DNA of 64,000 bases. Source: JAGOEY01 sp017997515 (GTDB lineage Bacteria; Pseudomonadota; Gammaproteobacteria; Burkholderiales; Burkholderiaceae_C). The stretch's first letter is position 1; every line of letters begins with the position of its first letter. Positions 10,218-19,436 of the stretch are shown piece after piece. The notes below the pieces were generated by a model. It worked only from the letters and a program-made list of their open reading frames with translations. It had not been told where the DNA came from and searched no databases. The stretch lies in the NCBI GenBank assembly GCA_026314275.1, contig CP111109.1:2790001-2854000 (forward strand), in the 5' to 3' direction. Position numbers and translations under genes: made by a program.

Positions 10218-11759
10218 ATGAAAACCCAATCCCTCACAAACACCCGCCTGGTTCTGGCGTTGCTGGCTGCTGGCGTCGTGGGCGGCGCTGGTGTGACGGT
10301 GGTCAGCGCACAACGCGCTGATGGCACGTCGGCTCCGTTTGTGGCTGCTGCCAATGCCGCACCTTCGGCTGCCCCGGTGGCACCTCTGGCCCCCCTAGCC
10401 ACCATGAACGGTGCGCCTGACTTCTCGGCCATCACCCAGCGCTACGGCGCGGCGGTGGTGAACATCAGCGTGGTCGGTTCTGCCGGTGCCGAGAGCGAAA
10501 ACCCGCTGGCACAAGGTGGTGTAGACCCCGAGCAGATCCAGGAATTCCTGCGCCGCTTTGGTATCCCCGGCATGCAGGGCATGCCTGGCGCACCTGGACA
10601 ACGTGGCGGCCAGCGTGGTGGCAAGGCACCTGACGTGCAGACCCGTGGCCAGGGCTCGGGCTTCATCATCAGCGCCGACGGCATCATCCTGACCAACGCC
10701 CACGTGGTGAAGGGCGCCAAGGAAGTCACCGTCAAACTCACCGACCGCCGCGAACTGCAGGCCAAGGTGCTGGGTGCCGACCCCAAGACCGACATCGCTG
10801 TGCTCAAGGTGGAAGGCAAGAACCTGCCCGTGGTGACGCTGGGCAAGGTGAGTGACCTGCGTGTGGGCGAATGGGTGCTGGCCATCGGCTCGCCTTTTGG
10901 CTTCGAGAACACCGTGACCGCGGGTGTCGTCAGCGCCAAGGGCCGCAGCCTGCCTGACGACAGTGCCGTGCCTTTTATCCAGACCGACGTAGCGGTGAAC
11001 CCTGGCAACTCGGGTGGCCCGTTGTTCAACGCCCGTGGCGAGGTGGTGGGTATCAATTCACAAATCTACAGCCGCACCGGTGGTTACCAAGGTGTGTCGT
11101 TTGCCATCCCGATCGACCTGGCCACCAAGATCAAGGACCAGATCGTCGCCACCGGCAAGGTGGAACATGCCCGCCTGGGGGTGATGGTGCAGGAGGTCAA
11201 CCAGACCCTGGCCGACTCCTTCAAGCTCGACACCCCCGAAGGTGCACTGGTGGCCAACGTGGAACGTGGTGGCCCCGCTGAAAAGGCGGGTCTGCAGGCC
11301 GGTGACGTGATCCGCAAGGTGAACGGCCAGACCATTGTGTCCTCGGGTGACCTGCCCGCCGTGATCAGCCTGGCCATGCCGGGCGACAAGATCACGCTGG
11401 ACGTGTGGCGCAACGGCGGCAACAAACAGATCAGCGCCCAGCTGGGTGGTGCCAGCGACAAGGTCGCCAAGGCCGACGCTGACAAGGGTGAACCGCAGCA
11501 AGGCAAGCTGGGCCTGGCCCTGCGCCCGCTGCAACCCGGTGAAGCCCGTGGCACCGACGGCGGCCTGCTGATCCAGGAAGTCAGCGGCCCCGCAGCCCGC
11601 GCCGGTGTCGAAGCCGGTGACGTGTTGCTGGCCGTAAACGGTGCACCCGTCAAGAGCATCGAGCAGGTGCGCGAGGCGGTGGCCAAGTCCACCAAGTCAG
11701 TAGCCCTGCTGGTTCAGCGCGGTGACGACAAGATTTTTGTGCCCGTGCGTATGGGCTGA
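10218..11759 (+). CDS. Do-like periplasmic serine endoprotease (DegP/MucD type)
   Basis: Periplasmic quality-control protease of the S1C family, 513 aa. An N-terminal signal segment (residues 1-32) is followed by an Ala/Pro-rich stretch. The trypsin-like domain carries all three catalytic residues: His in LTNAHVV, Asp in KTDIAVLKV and Ser in GNSGGPL. A Gly/Pro-rich loop (GIPGMQGMPGAPGQRGG) lies where the LA loop is expected. Two PDZ domains follow (GALVANVERGGPAEKAGL; GLLIQEVSGPAARAGVEAGD). It lies downstream of a two-component system with the same operator motif, and a strong terminator follows. Confidence 0.95.
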   Translation: MKTQSLTNTRLVLALLAAGVVGGAGVTVVSAQRADGTSAPFVAAANAAPSAAPVAPLAPLATMNGAPDFSAITQRYGAAVVNISVVGSAGAESENPLAQGGVDPEQIQEFLRRFGIPGMQGMPGAPGQRGGQRGGKAPDVQTRGQGSGFIISADGIILTNAHVVKGAKEVTVKLTDRRELQAKVLGADPKTDIAVLKVEGKNLPVVTLGKVSDLRVGEWVLAIGSPFGFENTVTAGVVSAKGRSLPDDSAVPFIQTDVAVNPGNSGGPLFNARGEVVGINSQIYSRTGGYQGVSFAIPIDLATKIKDQIVATGKVEHARLGVMVQEVNQTLADSFKLDTPEGALVANVERGGPAEKAGLQAGDVIRKVNGQTIVSSGDLPAVISLAMPGDKITLDVWRNGGNKQISAQLGGASDKVAKADADKGEPQQGKLGLALRPLQPGEARGTDGGLLIQEVSGPAARAGVEAGDVLLAVNGAPVKSIEQVREAVAKSTKSVALLVQRGDDKIFVPVRMG

Positions 11760-11788
11760 TTTTTCCGTTTTCTTCAAGGGCCCCTCTT

Positions 11789-11822
11789 GCCCGTGTCCGT
11801 TTCGGCCGACACGGGCTTTTTT
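11789..11822 (+). terminator. Rho-independent terminator after DegP-like gene
   Basis: A perfect 9-bp stem, GCCCGTGTC paired with GACACGGGC, with a 10-nt loop and a run of six T. It lies 30 bp after the protease stop and separates it from the alpha-2-macroglobulin gene. Confidence 0.92.
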
Positions 11823-11879
11823 CATAGAGAGACGGGTGTTTTTCAGCGACACTCTTCGGGTTCCTCCGGAGGGTTGCTG

Positions 11880-14800
11880 ATGCCATATTCCAAATACAAA
11901 ATTGCTCTTTTTCTGGGTGCTGCCCTGTGCGCCGCAGGTGCCCAGGCGCTGCAGATCACCAGCCTGTCGCCCCAGGGTGAGGTGGCACGGGTGCGGCAGG
12001 TGGTGGCCAAATTCGATACGGCCGCCGTCACTTTTGGCGACCCCAAGGCCCCCGCACCGGTGGCTTTGTCGTGCAGCGACGCGCAGGCCACCAAAGGCAC
12101 GGGCCGCTGGACCAGCGAGAAGGAGTGGGTGTTCGATTTCGAGAACGACCTGCCCCCGGGTATCAGCTGCACCTTGCAGCCAAAATCAGCATTCAAATCA
12201 CCCTCTGGCGCAGAGCTGAAAGGCGCAAGCAGCTATCAATTTAATACCGGCGGGCCGTTTGTGCAGGCGGTGCGCCCGGACACCTACCAGCGCATCGACG
12301 AAGAGCAGTTCTTCATCCTGCAGTTCAACGGCCCGGCCACGCTGGGCAGCGTGCAGGCGAATGTGTGGTGTGCCGCCGAAGGCCTGGGTGAGCGGGTGCC
12401 CGTGCGCCTGCTCGACGGTGCCGACCGCGCCGCGCTGCTGCAGTCCTATGGGCTGGACAAAACCGCCGCCAAAGAGCCGCTGCGGTATGCCACCCTGGCC
12501 TGCAACCGCCGCCTCACGCCCGACAGCAAGGTGCAACTGGTGTTTGGCAAAGGTGTGTCCACTCCGTCTGGCGTGCCCAGCAGTGTGGAAAACCGCGTCA
12601 CCTACCGGGTGCGCGAACCCTTCTCGGCCAGTTTCAGCTGCGAGCGCGAAAACGCCCAGTCCGCCTGCTTGCCGATCCGGCCGATGAGCCTGAGTTTCAA
12701 CGCCCCGGTGCCGCGCAAACAGGCCGAGGGCATCCGCTTGGTGTCGGGTGCGGGCAGCACCAAGCCGCAGCTGGAGGGCGACGGCAACCAGGCCGACGCC
12801 GACAGCGTGGTGACCCAAATCACCTTCCCCGGCCCCTTCGACGAGCAGACACGGTTCACGCTGGAGCTGCCGCGCGGCTTCCAGGACGCCTCGGGCCGCA
12901 CGCTGCGCAATGCCGACAACTTTCCGCTGAAGGTGGCCACCGGGGCCCGCCCACCGCTGGCCAAGTTTGCCGCCGCGCCATTTGGCGTGGTGGAGCGCCT
13001 GGCCGAGCCCGGTGGTGTGGCCCTGATGCCCGTCACTGTGCGCAATGTGGAGCCCGCCCTGGCGGTGCAGGCCCTCACCCCGGGCCGGGTGAGTGACCTC
13101 AACCCCAAGACCGACGCCGAGATCATTGCCTGGTTCAAAAAGGTGCAGCGGTATGACAGCTACACCGTGGACCGTGACGACGCCCGCAGGGACATCAAGG
13201 GCACATTGCCCCCCGTGCTGGAGAAGAACGACACGCGGGTGCAGACCCGTATGTTGTCGCTGCTGGCCGGCCAGCCCGGCGTGAAAGCGCTGGACATGCC
13301 CAAGGCCACTGCGGGCGACCCGCGCCCGTTCGAGGTGGTGGGGATTCCGCTCACGCCCGGCTTCCACGTGCTGGAGATCGCCTCGCAAAAACTCGGCGGT
13401 GCGCTGCTGGACGAACGGTATGGCGACAGCCGCACGATGTATGTGCGCACCAGCGTGCTGGCCACCAACCTGGGGGTGCACTTCAAGCTGGGCCGCGACA
13501 ACGCCATGGCCTGGGTCACCACGCTCGACAGCGGTGCTGTGGTGCCCGGCGCGCAGGTGCAGGTGTCCGACTGCCGGGGTGCGCTGCTGGCCAGCGGCAC
13601 CACCGACGCGCAGGGTGTGGTGGCATTGAAGGACCTGTCGCCCGAGCCCCCGCGCTGCAACGGCCAGGACGATGACCAGAGCGACTACCAGAGCGCCTAT
13701 TTCGTCAGCGCCCGTGCCAAAGACGCCAAGGGTGTGGAAGACCTGGCCTTCACCTGGAGCGACTGGCAGCGCGGCATCGAGCCCTGGCGCTTTAACCTGC
13801 CCACCAGCCGCGACCCGCTGCCCGACCAGCGGGCCCACACCATCTTCGACCGCACCCTGGTGCGGGCCGGTGAAACGGTGTCGATGAAACACCTGGTGCG
13901 CACCGAAACCCGCAATGGCTTCGGTGTGCCCGACGACTTGCCCAAAACCCTGGTGGTCACCCATGTGGGCAGCGGCCAGCAATACACCCAGCCGCTGGCC
14001 TGGCGCACCACCGCCACGGGAGGGCGCAGTGCCGAGAGCACCTTCCAGGTGCCACCTGCCGCCAAACTGGGCATGTACCAGGTGGAGTTGCGTGCGCAGT
14101 CGGGCGACAGCAGCCAGGGTGCATCAACCGGCAGCTTTCGTGTGGAGGAGTTCCGCCTGCCGGTGCTGGAAGGGCGCATCGCCCCCAGCGACAAGAAGCC
14201 GCTGGTCAACGTGACGGCGGTGCCGGTGGATGTCCAAATCAACTACGTGGCAGGCGGCGGCGCTGCCAACCTGCCGGTGCGGGTGTCGGCGCTGGTGCGG
14301 GGCAAGGGTGTGTCGTTCAGCGATTACGAGGCCTTCAACTTCTCGCCGCCACGGGTGCGCAAGAACGGCGAGGGTGCCCACAGCGACGACGAAGAAACCA
14401 CGTCCAGCCAGGACCAGCGCGTGGTGGCTGACAAGCTGCCGCTGAACCTGGACAAGAACGGCGCGGGCAAGGTGATGATCAATGACGTGCCCACGGCGCG
14501 CCAGCCGCAGGAGTTGCTGCTGGAGGCCACCTACGCCGACCCGAATGGTGAGGTGCAGACCCTGCGCAGCACGGCAGCGCTGTGGCCCGCGTCGGTGCTG
14601 GCCGGTATCAAGACCGAAGGCTGGGTGTCGGCCAGCCAGCAGGTGCGCTTCCAGGCGCTGGCGCTTGACCTGGCGGGCAAGCCCCAGGCCGATGTGCCAC
14701 TGGACGTGCGCGCTGTGGCCCGTATCACCACCACCAGCCGCAAACGGATGGTGGGCGGCTTCTACACCTACGACAACAAGACGGAGACCAAAGACCTTGG

Positions 14801-17800
14801 CAGTGTCTGTAGCGGCAAGAGCGATGCGCGTGGCCTGCTGCTGTGTGAAACCCGGCTCAAGGAGCCCGGTGAGGTGGAACTGATCGTCACCGCCAAGGAC
14901 AAGGACGGCCGCAGCATCCAGGCCGCCAGCTCGGTGTATGTCACCCGCCAGGGCGAGATCTGGTTCGGCGGTGAAGACCATGACCGCATGGACCTGCTGC
15001 CCGAGAAGAAGAGTTACCAGCCCGGCGACATGGCCAAGTTCCAGGTGCGTATGCCCTTCCGTTTTGCCACCGCGCTGGTGGCGGTGGAGCGGGAAGGCAT
15101 CATCGAAACCCAGGTGGTCAAGCTCAACGGGCAAGACCCCACCATCCAGCTGCAGGTGAAGGAAGGCTGGGGCCCGAACGTCTATGTGAGTGTGTTGGCC
15201 CTGCGGGGCCGCCTGCGCGAGGTGCCGTGGTACAGCTTCTTCACCTGGGGCTTCAAGGCCCCGCGTGAATGGTGGACGGCCTTCTGGTTTGAGGGCAAGG
15301 AATACGTGGCACCCACCGCACTCGTGGACCTGAGCAAACCCGCCTACCGCCTGGGTGTGGCCGAGATCCGCGTGGGCACCAAAGCCCACCAGCTCGACGT
15401 GAAGGTGGCCGCCGACAAAGAGGCCTACCCGGTGCGCGGCACGGCCAAGGTCACCATCACCGCCAAGCTGCCCGGTGGCAAACCCGCTGCCGGTGCCGAG
15501 GTGGCGCTGGCCGCTGTGGACCAGGCCCTGCTGGAGCTGATGCCCAACACCAGCTGGAACCTGCTCGACGCCATGCTGCAGCGCCGCGCCTGGGGCGTGG
15601 AAACCTCCACCGCCCAGATGGAGATCGTGGGCCGCCGCCACTATGGCCGCAAAGCCGTGCCTGCGGGCGGCGGCGGCGGGCGCAGCCAGACGCGGGAGCT
15701 GCTCGACACCCTGCTGCTGTGGAACCCGAAGGTGGTGCTGGACGCCAACGGCCAGGCCGTGGTGAACGTGCCGCTGAACGATGCCCTCACCACCTTCAAG
15801 ATCGTGGCGGTGGCCGATGCGTCCACCGGCCTGTTTGGCACCGGCCAGACCAGCATCCGCGCCACGCAGGATTTGCAAATCATCAGTGGCCTGCCGCCAC
15901 TGGTGCGGGAGGGCGACCAGTTCCGCGCCCAGATCACACTGCGCAACACCACCCAAAAAGCCATGAAGGTCGAGGTCACACCGAAGGCCACGATGCTCGA
16001 CCTGCCCATACAAACGGTGGACATCCCCGTGGGTGAGTCGCGTGAAGTGGCCTGGCACACCACCGCCCCCGCGCCGCTGGGCCAGATCCGCACCGAAGCC
16101 ATCCTGTGGGAAGTGGAAGCCCGCGACACCCTTGGTGGCGCACGGGACGCCCTCAAGATGCGCCAGCGCATCATCCCCGCCGTGCCGCTGACCGTGCAGC
16201 AGGCCACCCTGGTGCAGGTGGACGGCAGCTACAGCCTGGACGTGGCCCAGCCCGCCGACAGCCTGCCAGGCCGGGGCGGCCTGCGTATGTCGCTGCAGCC
16301 CAAACTGGCCGAAGGCCTGCCTGGCGTGCGCGACTGGTTTGCCAACTACCCGTTTGCCTGCCTCGAGCAAAAAACCAGCAAAGCCGTGGGCCTGCGCGAC
16401 GGCAAGATGTGGCAGACCGTGCTGGCGCAGCTGCCCACCTACCTCGACAGCGATGGCCTGGCAAGTTACTTCCCGCCGCGCGACGGCGAGAGCAACCGGG
16501 GCAGCGACATCCTCACGTCTTACCTGCTGGCCGCCACCCATGAAGCTGCGGCGCTGGACCCCGCGTTTGCGCTGCCCGACGAGGCGCGTGCACCCATGGA
16601 GCGCGGCCTGATCGCGTTTGTGGAAGGCCGCATCCAGCGCGACTTCTGGAGCCCGCGCAAAGACCTGGATGTGCGCAAACTTGCTGCCATCGAAGCCCTG
16701 TCGCGCTACGGCAAGGCCCAGGGCCGTATGCTGGGCAGCATCACCGTGGCGCCTAACCAGTGGCCCACCAGCGCGGTGATCGACTGGCTCAACATCCTCA
16801 AGCGGGTGGCCGACGCACCCCAGCGCGACACGCGTATCGCCGAGGCCCAGCAGGTGCTGCGCTCGCGTCTGAGCTTCCAGGGCACCAAGGTGCTGTTCAG
16901 CACCGAGCGCGACGACTACTGGTGGTGGCTGATGACCAACGGCGACGTCAACACCGCCCGCCTGATACTGGCCGTGATGGACGACCCGGCGTGGAAAGAC
17001 GACATGGGCAAGTTGGCCAACGGCTTCATCGGCCGCCAGCAGGGCGGTGCCTGGCACACCACCACTGCCAACCTGTGGGGCGGGCTGGCGCTGGAGAAGT
17101 TCAGCAAGGTGTTTGAAAGCACTCCCGTGGCAGGCATCACCGCTGCCACCCTGGGCGCAGCCAAGGCGCAGGTGGACTGGGGCAAGGTGGAACGTATCAC
17201 CACCGCAGACGCCAGTGGTGCAGCACACCAGACCACCGCCTTCGGTGCCCCCGCCGCACCCGGCAACCTGCGCAACAACAGCATGTTCCTGCCCTGGGGC
17301 ACGGGCGGCAAAGAGAGCTTGTCAGTCACCCACCAGGGCGCAGGCAAACCGTGGCTCACGCTGCAGTCCGTCGCCGTCGTCGTGCTGAAGGCGCCATTCA
17401 GCGCGGGTTACCAGATCAAGAAAACCATCACACCCATAGAGCAGGCCAACAAGTCCCTGCCCGCAGGCCAGTACACGCGGGGTGACGTGTTGCGCATCAC
17501 GCTGGAGGTGAACGCCAGCACCGACATGACCTGGGTCGCCATCACCGACCCCGTGCCGGGTGGCGCCACCATCCTCGGCAGCGGCCTGGGCCGTGATTCG
17601 GAGATTGCCACGCAGGGTGAGAAGCGCAGTGGCGCAGGCTGGCCCGCGTTCGAAGAGCGCAGCTTCGAGTCCTTCCGCAGCTACTACGAGTACCTGCCCA
17701 AGGGTGTGGTGAAGATGGAGTACACCGTGCGCCTGAACAACGTGGGCGACTTTGCGCTGCCGCCCAGCCGGGTCGAGGCGCTGTATGCGCCCGAGATGTT

Positions 17801-17846
17801 TGGCGAAACGCCGAATGCGCGGGTGGGGGTGCAGGCGGCGAAATAA
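11880..17846 (+). CDS. Bacterial alpha-2-macroglobulin (YfhM-like, thioester-containing)
   Basis: Large periplasmic protease-trapping protein, 1,988 aa from ATG 11880, preceded by a GGAGG ribosome-binding site. The N terminus is a Sec signal (MPYSKYKIALFLGAALCAA) without a clear lipobox, so the mature protein is probably soluble. MG repeats and the bait region fill the first two thirds. The alpha-2-macroglobulin domain follows, and the thioester motif CLEQ is present in ANYPFACLEQKTSK. A C-terminal domain contains SYYEYLPKGVVKMEYTVR. Longer than E. coli YfhM. The penicillin-binding protein gene pbpC that often follows is absent. An in-frame segment near residue 105-120 matches a dispersed intergenic repeat. 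Confidence 0.93.
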   Translation: MPYSKYKIALFLGAALCAAGAQALQITSLSPQGEVARVRQVVAKFDTAAVTFGDPKAPAPVALSCSDAQATKGTGRWTSEKEWVFDFENDLPPGISCTLQPKSAFKSPSGAELKGASSYQFNTGGPFVQAVRPDTYQRIDEEQFFILQFNGPATLGSVQANVWCAAEGLGERVPVRLLDGADRAALLQSYGLDKTAAKEPLRYATLACNRRLTPDSKVQLVFGKGVSTPSGVPSSVENRVTYRVREPFSASFSCERENAQSACLPIRPMSLSFNAPVPRKQAEGIRLVSGAGSTKPQLEGDGNQADADSVVTQITFPGPFDEQTRFTLELPRGFQDASGRTLRNADNFPLKVATGARPPLAKFAAAPFGVVERLAEPGGVALMPVTVRNVEPALAVQALTPGRVSDLNPKTDAEIIAWFKKVQRYDSYTVDRDDARRDIKGTLPPVLEKNDTRVQTRMLSLLAGQPGVKALDMPKATAGDPRPFEVVGIPLTPGFHVLEIASQKLGGALLDERYGDSRTMYVRTSVLATNLGVHFKLGRDNAMAWVTTLDSGAVVPGAQVQVSDCRGALLASGTTDAQGVVALKDLSPEPPRCNGQDDDQSDYQSAYFVSARAKDAKGVEDLAFTWSDWQRGIEPWRFNLPTSRDPLPDQRAHTIFDRTLVRAGETVSMKHLVRTETRNGFGVPDDLPKTLVVTHVGSGQQYTQPLAWRTTATGGRSAESTFQVPPAAKLGMYQVELRAQSGDSSQGASTGSFRVEEFRLPVLEGRIAPSDKKPLVNVTAVPVDVQINYVAGGGAANLPVRVSALVRGKGVSFSDYEAFNFSPPRVRKNGEGAHSDDEETTSSQDQRVVADKLPLNLDKNGAGKVMINDVPTARQPQELLLEATYADPNGEVQTLRSTAALWPASVLAGIKTEGWVSASQQVRFQALALDLAGKPQADVPLDVRAVARITTTSRKRMVGGFYTYDNKTETKDLGSVCSGKSDARGLLLCETRLKEPGEVELIVTAKDKDGRSIQAASSVYVTRQGEIWFGGEDHDRMDLLPEKKSYQPGDMAKFQVRMPFRFATALVAVEREGIIETQVVKLNGQDPTIQLQVKEGWGPNVYVSVLALRGRLREVPWYSFFTWGFKAPREWWTAFWFEGKEYVAPTALVDLSKPAYRLGVAEIRVGTKAHQLDVKVAADKEAYPVRGTAKVTITAKLPGGKPAAGAEVALAAVDQALLELMPNTSWNLLDAMLQRRAWGVETSTAQMEIVGRRHYGRKAVPAGGGGGRSQTRELLDTLLLWNPKVVLDANGQAVVNVPLNDALTTFKIVAVADASTGLFGTGQTSIRATQDLQIISGLPPLVREGDQFRAQITLRNTTQKAMKVEVTPKATMLDLPIQTVDIPVGESREVAWHTTAPAPLGQIRTEAILWEVEARDTLGGARDALKMRQRIIPAVPLTVQQATLVQVDGSYSLDVAQPADSLPGRGGLRMSLQPKLAEGLPGVRDWFANYPFACLEQKTSKAVGLRDGKMWQTVLAQLPTYLDSDGLASYFPPRDGESNRGSDILTSYLLAATHEAAALDPAFALPDEARAPMERGLIAFVEGRIQRDFWSPRKDLDVRKLAAIEALSRYGKAQGRMLGSITVAPNQWPTSAVIDWLNILKRVADAPQRDTRIAEAQQVLRSRLSFQGTKVLFSTERDDYWWWLMTNGDVNTARLILAVMDDPAWKDDMGKLANGFIGRQQGGAWHTTTANLWGGLALEKFSKVFESTPVAGITAATLGAAKAQVDWGKVERITTADASGAAHQTTAFGAPAAPGNLRNNSMFLPWGTGGKESLSVTHQGAGKPWLTLQSVAVVVLKAPFSAGYQIKKTITPIEQANKSLPAGQYTRGDVLRITLEVNASTDMTWVAITDPVPGGATILGSGLGRDSEIATQGEKRSGAGWPAFEERSFESFRSYYEYLPKGVVKMEYTVRLNNVGDFALPPSRVEALYAPEMFGETPNARVGVQAAK
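12188..12244 (+). repeat. Family-1 repeat-like segment inside the alpha-2-macroglobulin gene
   Basis: The DNA reads CCTCTGGCGC, a 13-base gap, then GGCGCAAGCAGCTATCAATT, matching the family-1 consensus in both blocks, order and spacing. It is translated in frame as part of the region just before the conserved FNTGGPF. Whether it is an inserted repeat or convergence is not settled. Confidence 0.45.
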
Positions 17847-17853
17847 GGGGTGG

Positions 17854-17882
17854 GCTGCCAGGGGCGGTGCTGCCCTGGCAGC
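17854..17882 (+). terminator. Hairpin after alpha-2-macroglobulin gene
   Basis: A perfect 10-bp stem (GCTGCCAGGG with CCCTGGCAGC) and 9-nt loop lie 8 bp after the stop codon. There is no T run, so intrinsic termination is uncertain; it could instead protect the 3' end of the messenger RNA. Confidence 0.45.
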
Positions 17883-17928
17883 GCATCCCGTGGTACAACC
17901 CGGCACTGTTTCAAGTTCGAGGTTGTGC

Positions 17929-18525
17929 GTGAAATTCAAGATGTCCGATAGATCGCTGTTTGCGATGTTGTTGCGTGCCCCGTGGTGGGTGAGTTTTGTG
18001 GTGGCGGCACTGGTGGGGATGGCGGGGCGGCTGTTATTTCCCAGTGAAATGGTGGTGTTTGGGCTGCTGGCTGGGTTCCCTTTTGCGGTGATTGGCTGCA
18101 TCGCGGTGGTGCGGCAGTGGAAGGCCCCCAGCGCGGCACAGGTCGAGGCCACCATGCTGGCTGTCAGCGCCATGTCGTGGCGTGAGTTTTCAGCCGTGAT
18201 GGAAGAGGGCTTCCGCCGCGAGGGTTATCTGGTCAAGGCGCTGCCAGGGCCTGCCGCCGATCTGGCCGTGGCCAAGGTGGGTAGCCATGCACTGGTCAGC
18301 TGCAAACGCTGGAAGGCGGCCAAGCCAGGTGTGGAGCATCTGCGTGAGCTGGTGGCTGCTGTGCAGGCACATGACGAAGCGCGGCAAGCCATTTACGTCA
18401 CCATCGGTGAACTCAGCAGCAACGCCCAGCAATTTTCCAAGGAAAACAACATCCGAGTGCTGCAAGGCCCGGCCCTGGCCCAACTGCTCCAGGGCCTCGT
18501 TGCCACCACCAAGTCCGCCCGTTGA
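17929..18525 (+). CDS. Membrane-anchored Mrr-like restriction endonuclease-fold protein
   Basis: Protein of 198 aa from GTG 17929, which has a GAGG ribosome-binding site; ATG 17941 is the alternative. Two adjacent transmembrane helices (about residues 15-65: PWWVSFVVAALVGMAG, VFGLLAGFPFAVIGCIAVV) are followed by a cytoplasmic Mrr-type nuclease-fold domain. Its core is EEGFRREGYLVKALPGPAADLAV then ALVSCKRWKA, the D-x(n)-[QC]xK catalytic pattern of Mrr enzymes. Such proteins are widespread and their target is unknown; modified-DNA cleavage or envelope-linked DNA surveillance are possibilities. The stop overlaps the TTG start of the EamA gene. Confidence 0.75.
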   Translation: MKFKMSDRSLFAMLLRAPWWVSFVVAALVGMAGRLLFPSEMVVFGLLAGFPFAVIGCIAVVRQWKAPSAAQVEATMLAVSAMSWREFSAVMEEGFRREGYLVKALPGPAADLAVAKVGSHALVSCKRWKAAKPGVEHLRELVAAVQAHDEARQAIYVTIGELSSNAQQFSKENNIRVLQGPALAQLLQGLVATTKSAR

Positions 18526-19425
18526 CGTCCGCGCTGGCAGCGGCGGCCAACCGCCGGGGCATTTTGTACATGCTGGGTGCCGTGGCCTGTTTTGTGGCTA
18601 ACGATGCACTGGTCAAGTTTGTCAGCCAGAACCTGCCCGCCGCGCAGCTGATCTTTCTGAGGGGGGGCCATGGCCACCACGTTGGTGCTGGCTGTGGCCC
18701 AGGCCAGCGGGGCAACCGCGCGCATCCGCGAAGGACTGCGCGGCTGGGTGCTGGTCCGTGCCGGGGTGGACGCGGTGGCCACCATGCTGTACCTCAGCTC
18801 GCTGTTCCAGCTGCCCATTGCCAACGCCACCGCCATCAACCTGGCAGCCCCGATTTTTATGACGGTGTTTGCCGCCATGTTCATGCACGAACGGGTGGGC
18901 TTTGCGCGCTGGCTGGCCATTGCCATCGGTTTTATGGGGGTGGTTCTGATCATCCAGCCCCGGGCTGACGGCTTCAACCTGTATGCGCTGGTGTGCCTGG
19001 CGGGCACCGTTTTACATGCGGCGCGCGACCTGTTGACACGCAAGATTCCCAGGGCCGTGCCATCCATCCTGATCACCCTGGCCACGTCGGCGGCGGTGAC
19101 CTTGCTGGCGGGTGGTTTGTCGCTGGTGCAGGGGTGGCGCACCTTTGGTGCCGCCCAACTGGGCCTGTTAGCCCTGGCGTCTGTGTTTCTGGCGACCGGG
19201 TACTACCTGATCATCAACAGCATGCGCCACGGCGAGATGTCGCTGATCGCCCCGTTCCGCTACAGCGGGCTGCTGTTCGCCGTGGTGCTGGGCTACACCA
19301 TCTGGGGCGACGTGCCCAACCTGGTGGCCTGGTGCGGCATTGTTTTACTGGTGGGCTCGGGCCTGTATGTGCTCTACCACGAGCGGCAACGAGTGCGGCG
19401 TGCCGCGGCGCTGGAAGTCAGCTAA
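18522..19425 (+). CDS. EamA/DMT-family transporter (frameshifted at a G7 tract)
   Basis: Inner-membrane drug/metabolite transporter with two EamA repeats of about five helices each. Translation appears to start at TTG 18522, overlapping the upstream stop. After AAQLIFLR the frame breaks at seven G residues (18661-18667). Removing one G gives LIFLRGAMATTLVLAV and a continuous 300-aa protein ending at 19425. As read, the gene would be two pieces, about 18522-18968 and 18670-19425. Helices such as ATAINLAAPIFMTVFAAMFM and VAWCGIVLLVGSGLYVLY are visible. The substrate is unknown. Confidence 0.82.
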
Positions 19426-19436
19426 GTGCGCTGCGT

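Noticed and set aside
11880..11950. Lipoprotein signal in the alpha-2-macroglobulin
   Set aside because: The Cys in GAALCAAG lacks the small residue at -1 needed for a lipobox, so a normal Sec signal is more likely.
14124..17228. A 1,034-codon open frame antisense to the alpha-2-macroglobulin gene
   Set aside because: It is His/Gly/Gln-rich shadow translation typical of high-GC DNA. The sense gene has clear domains and motifs.
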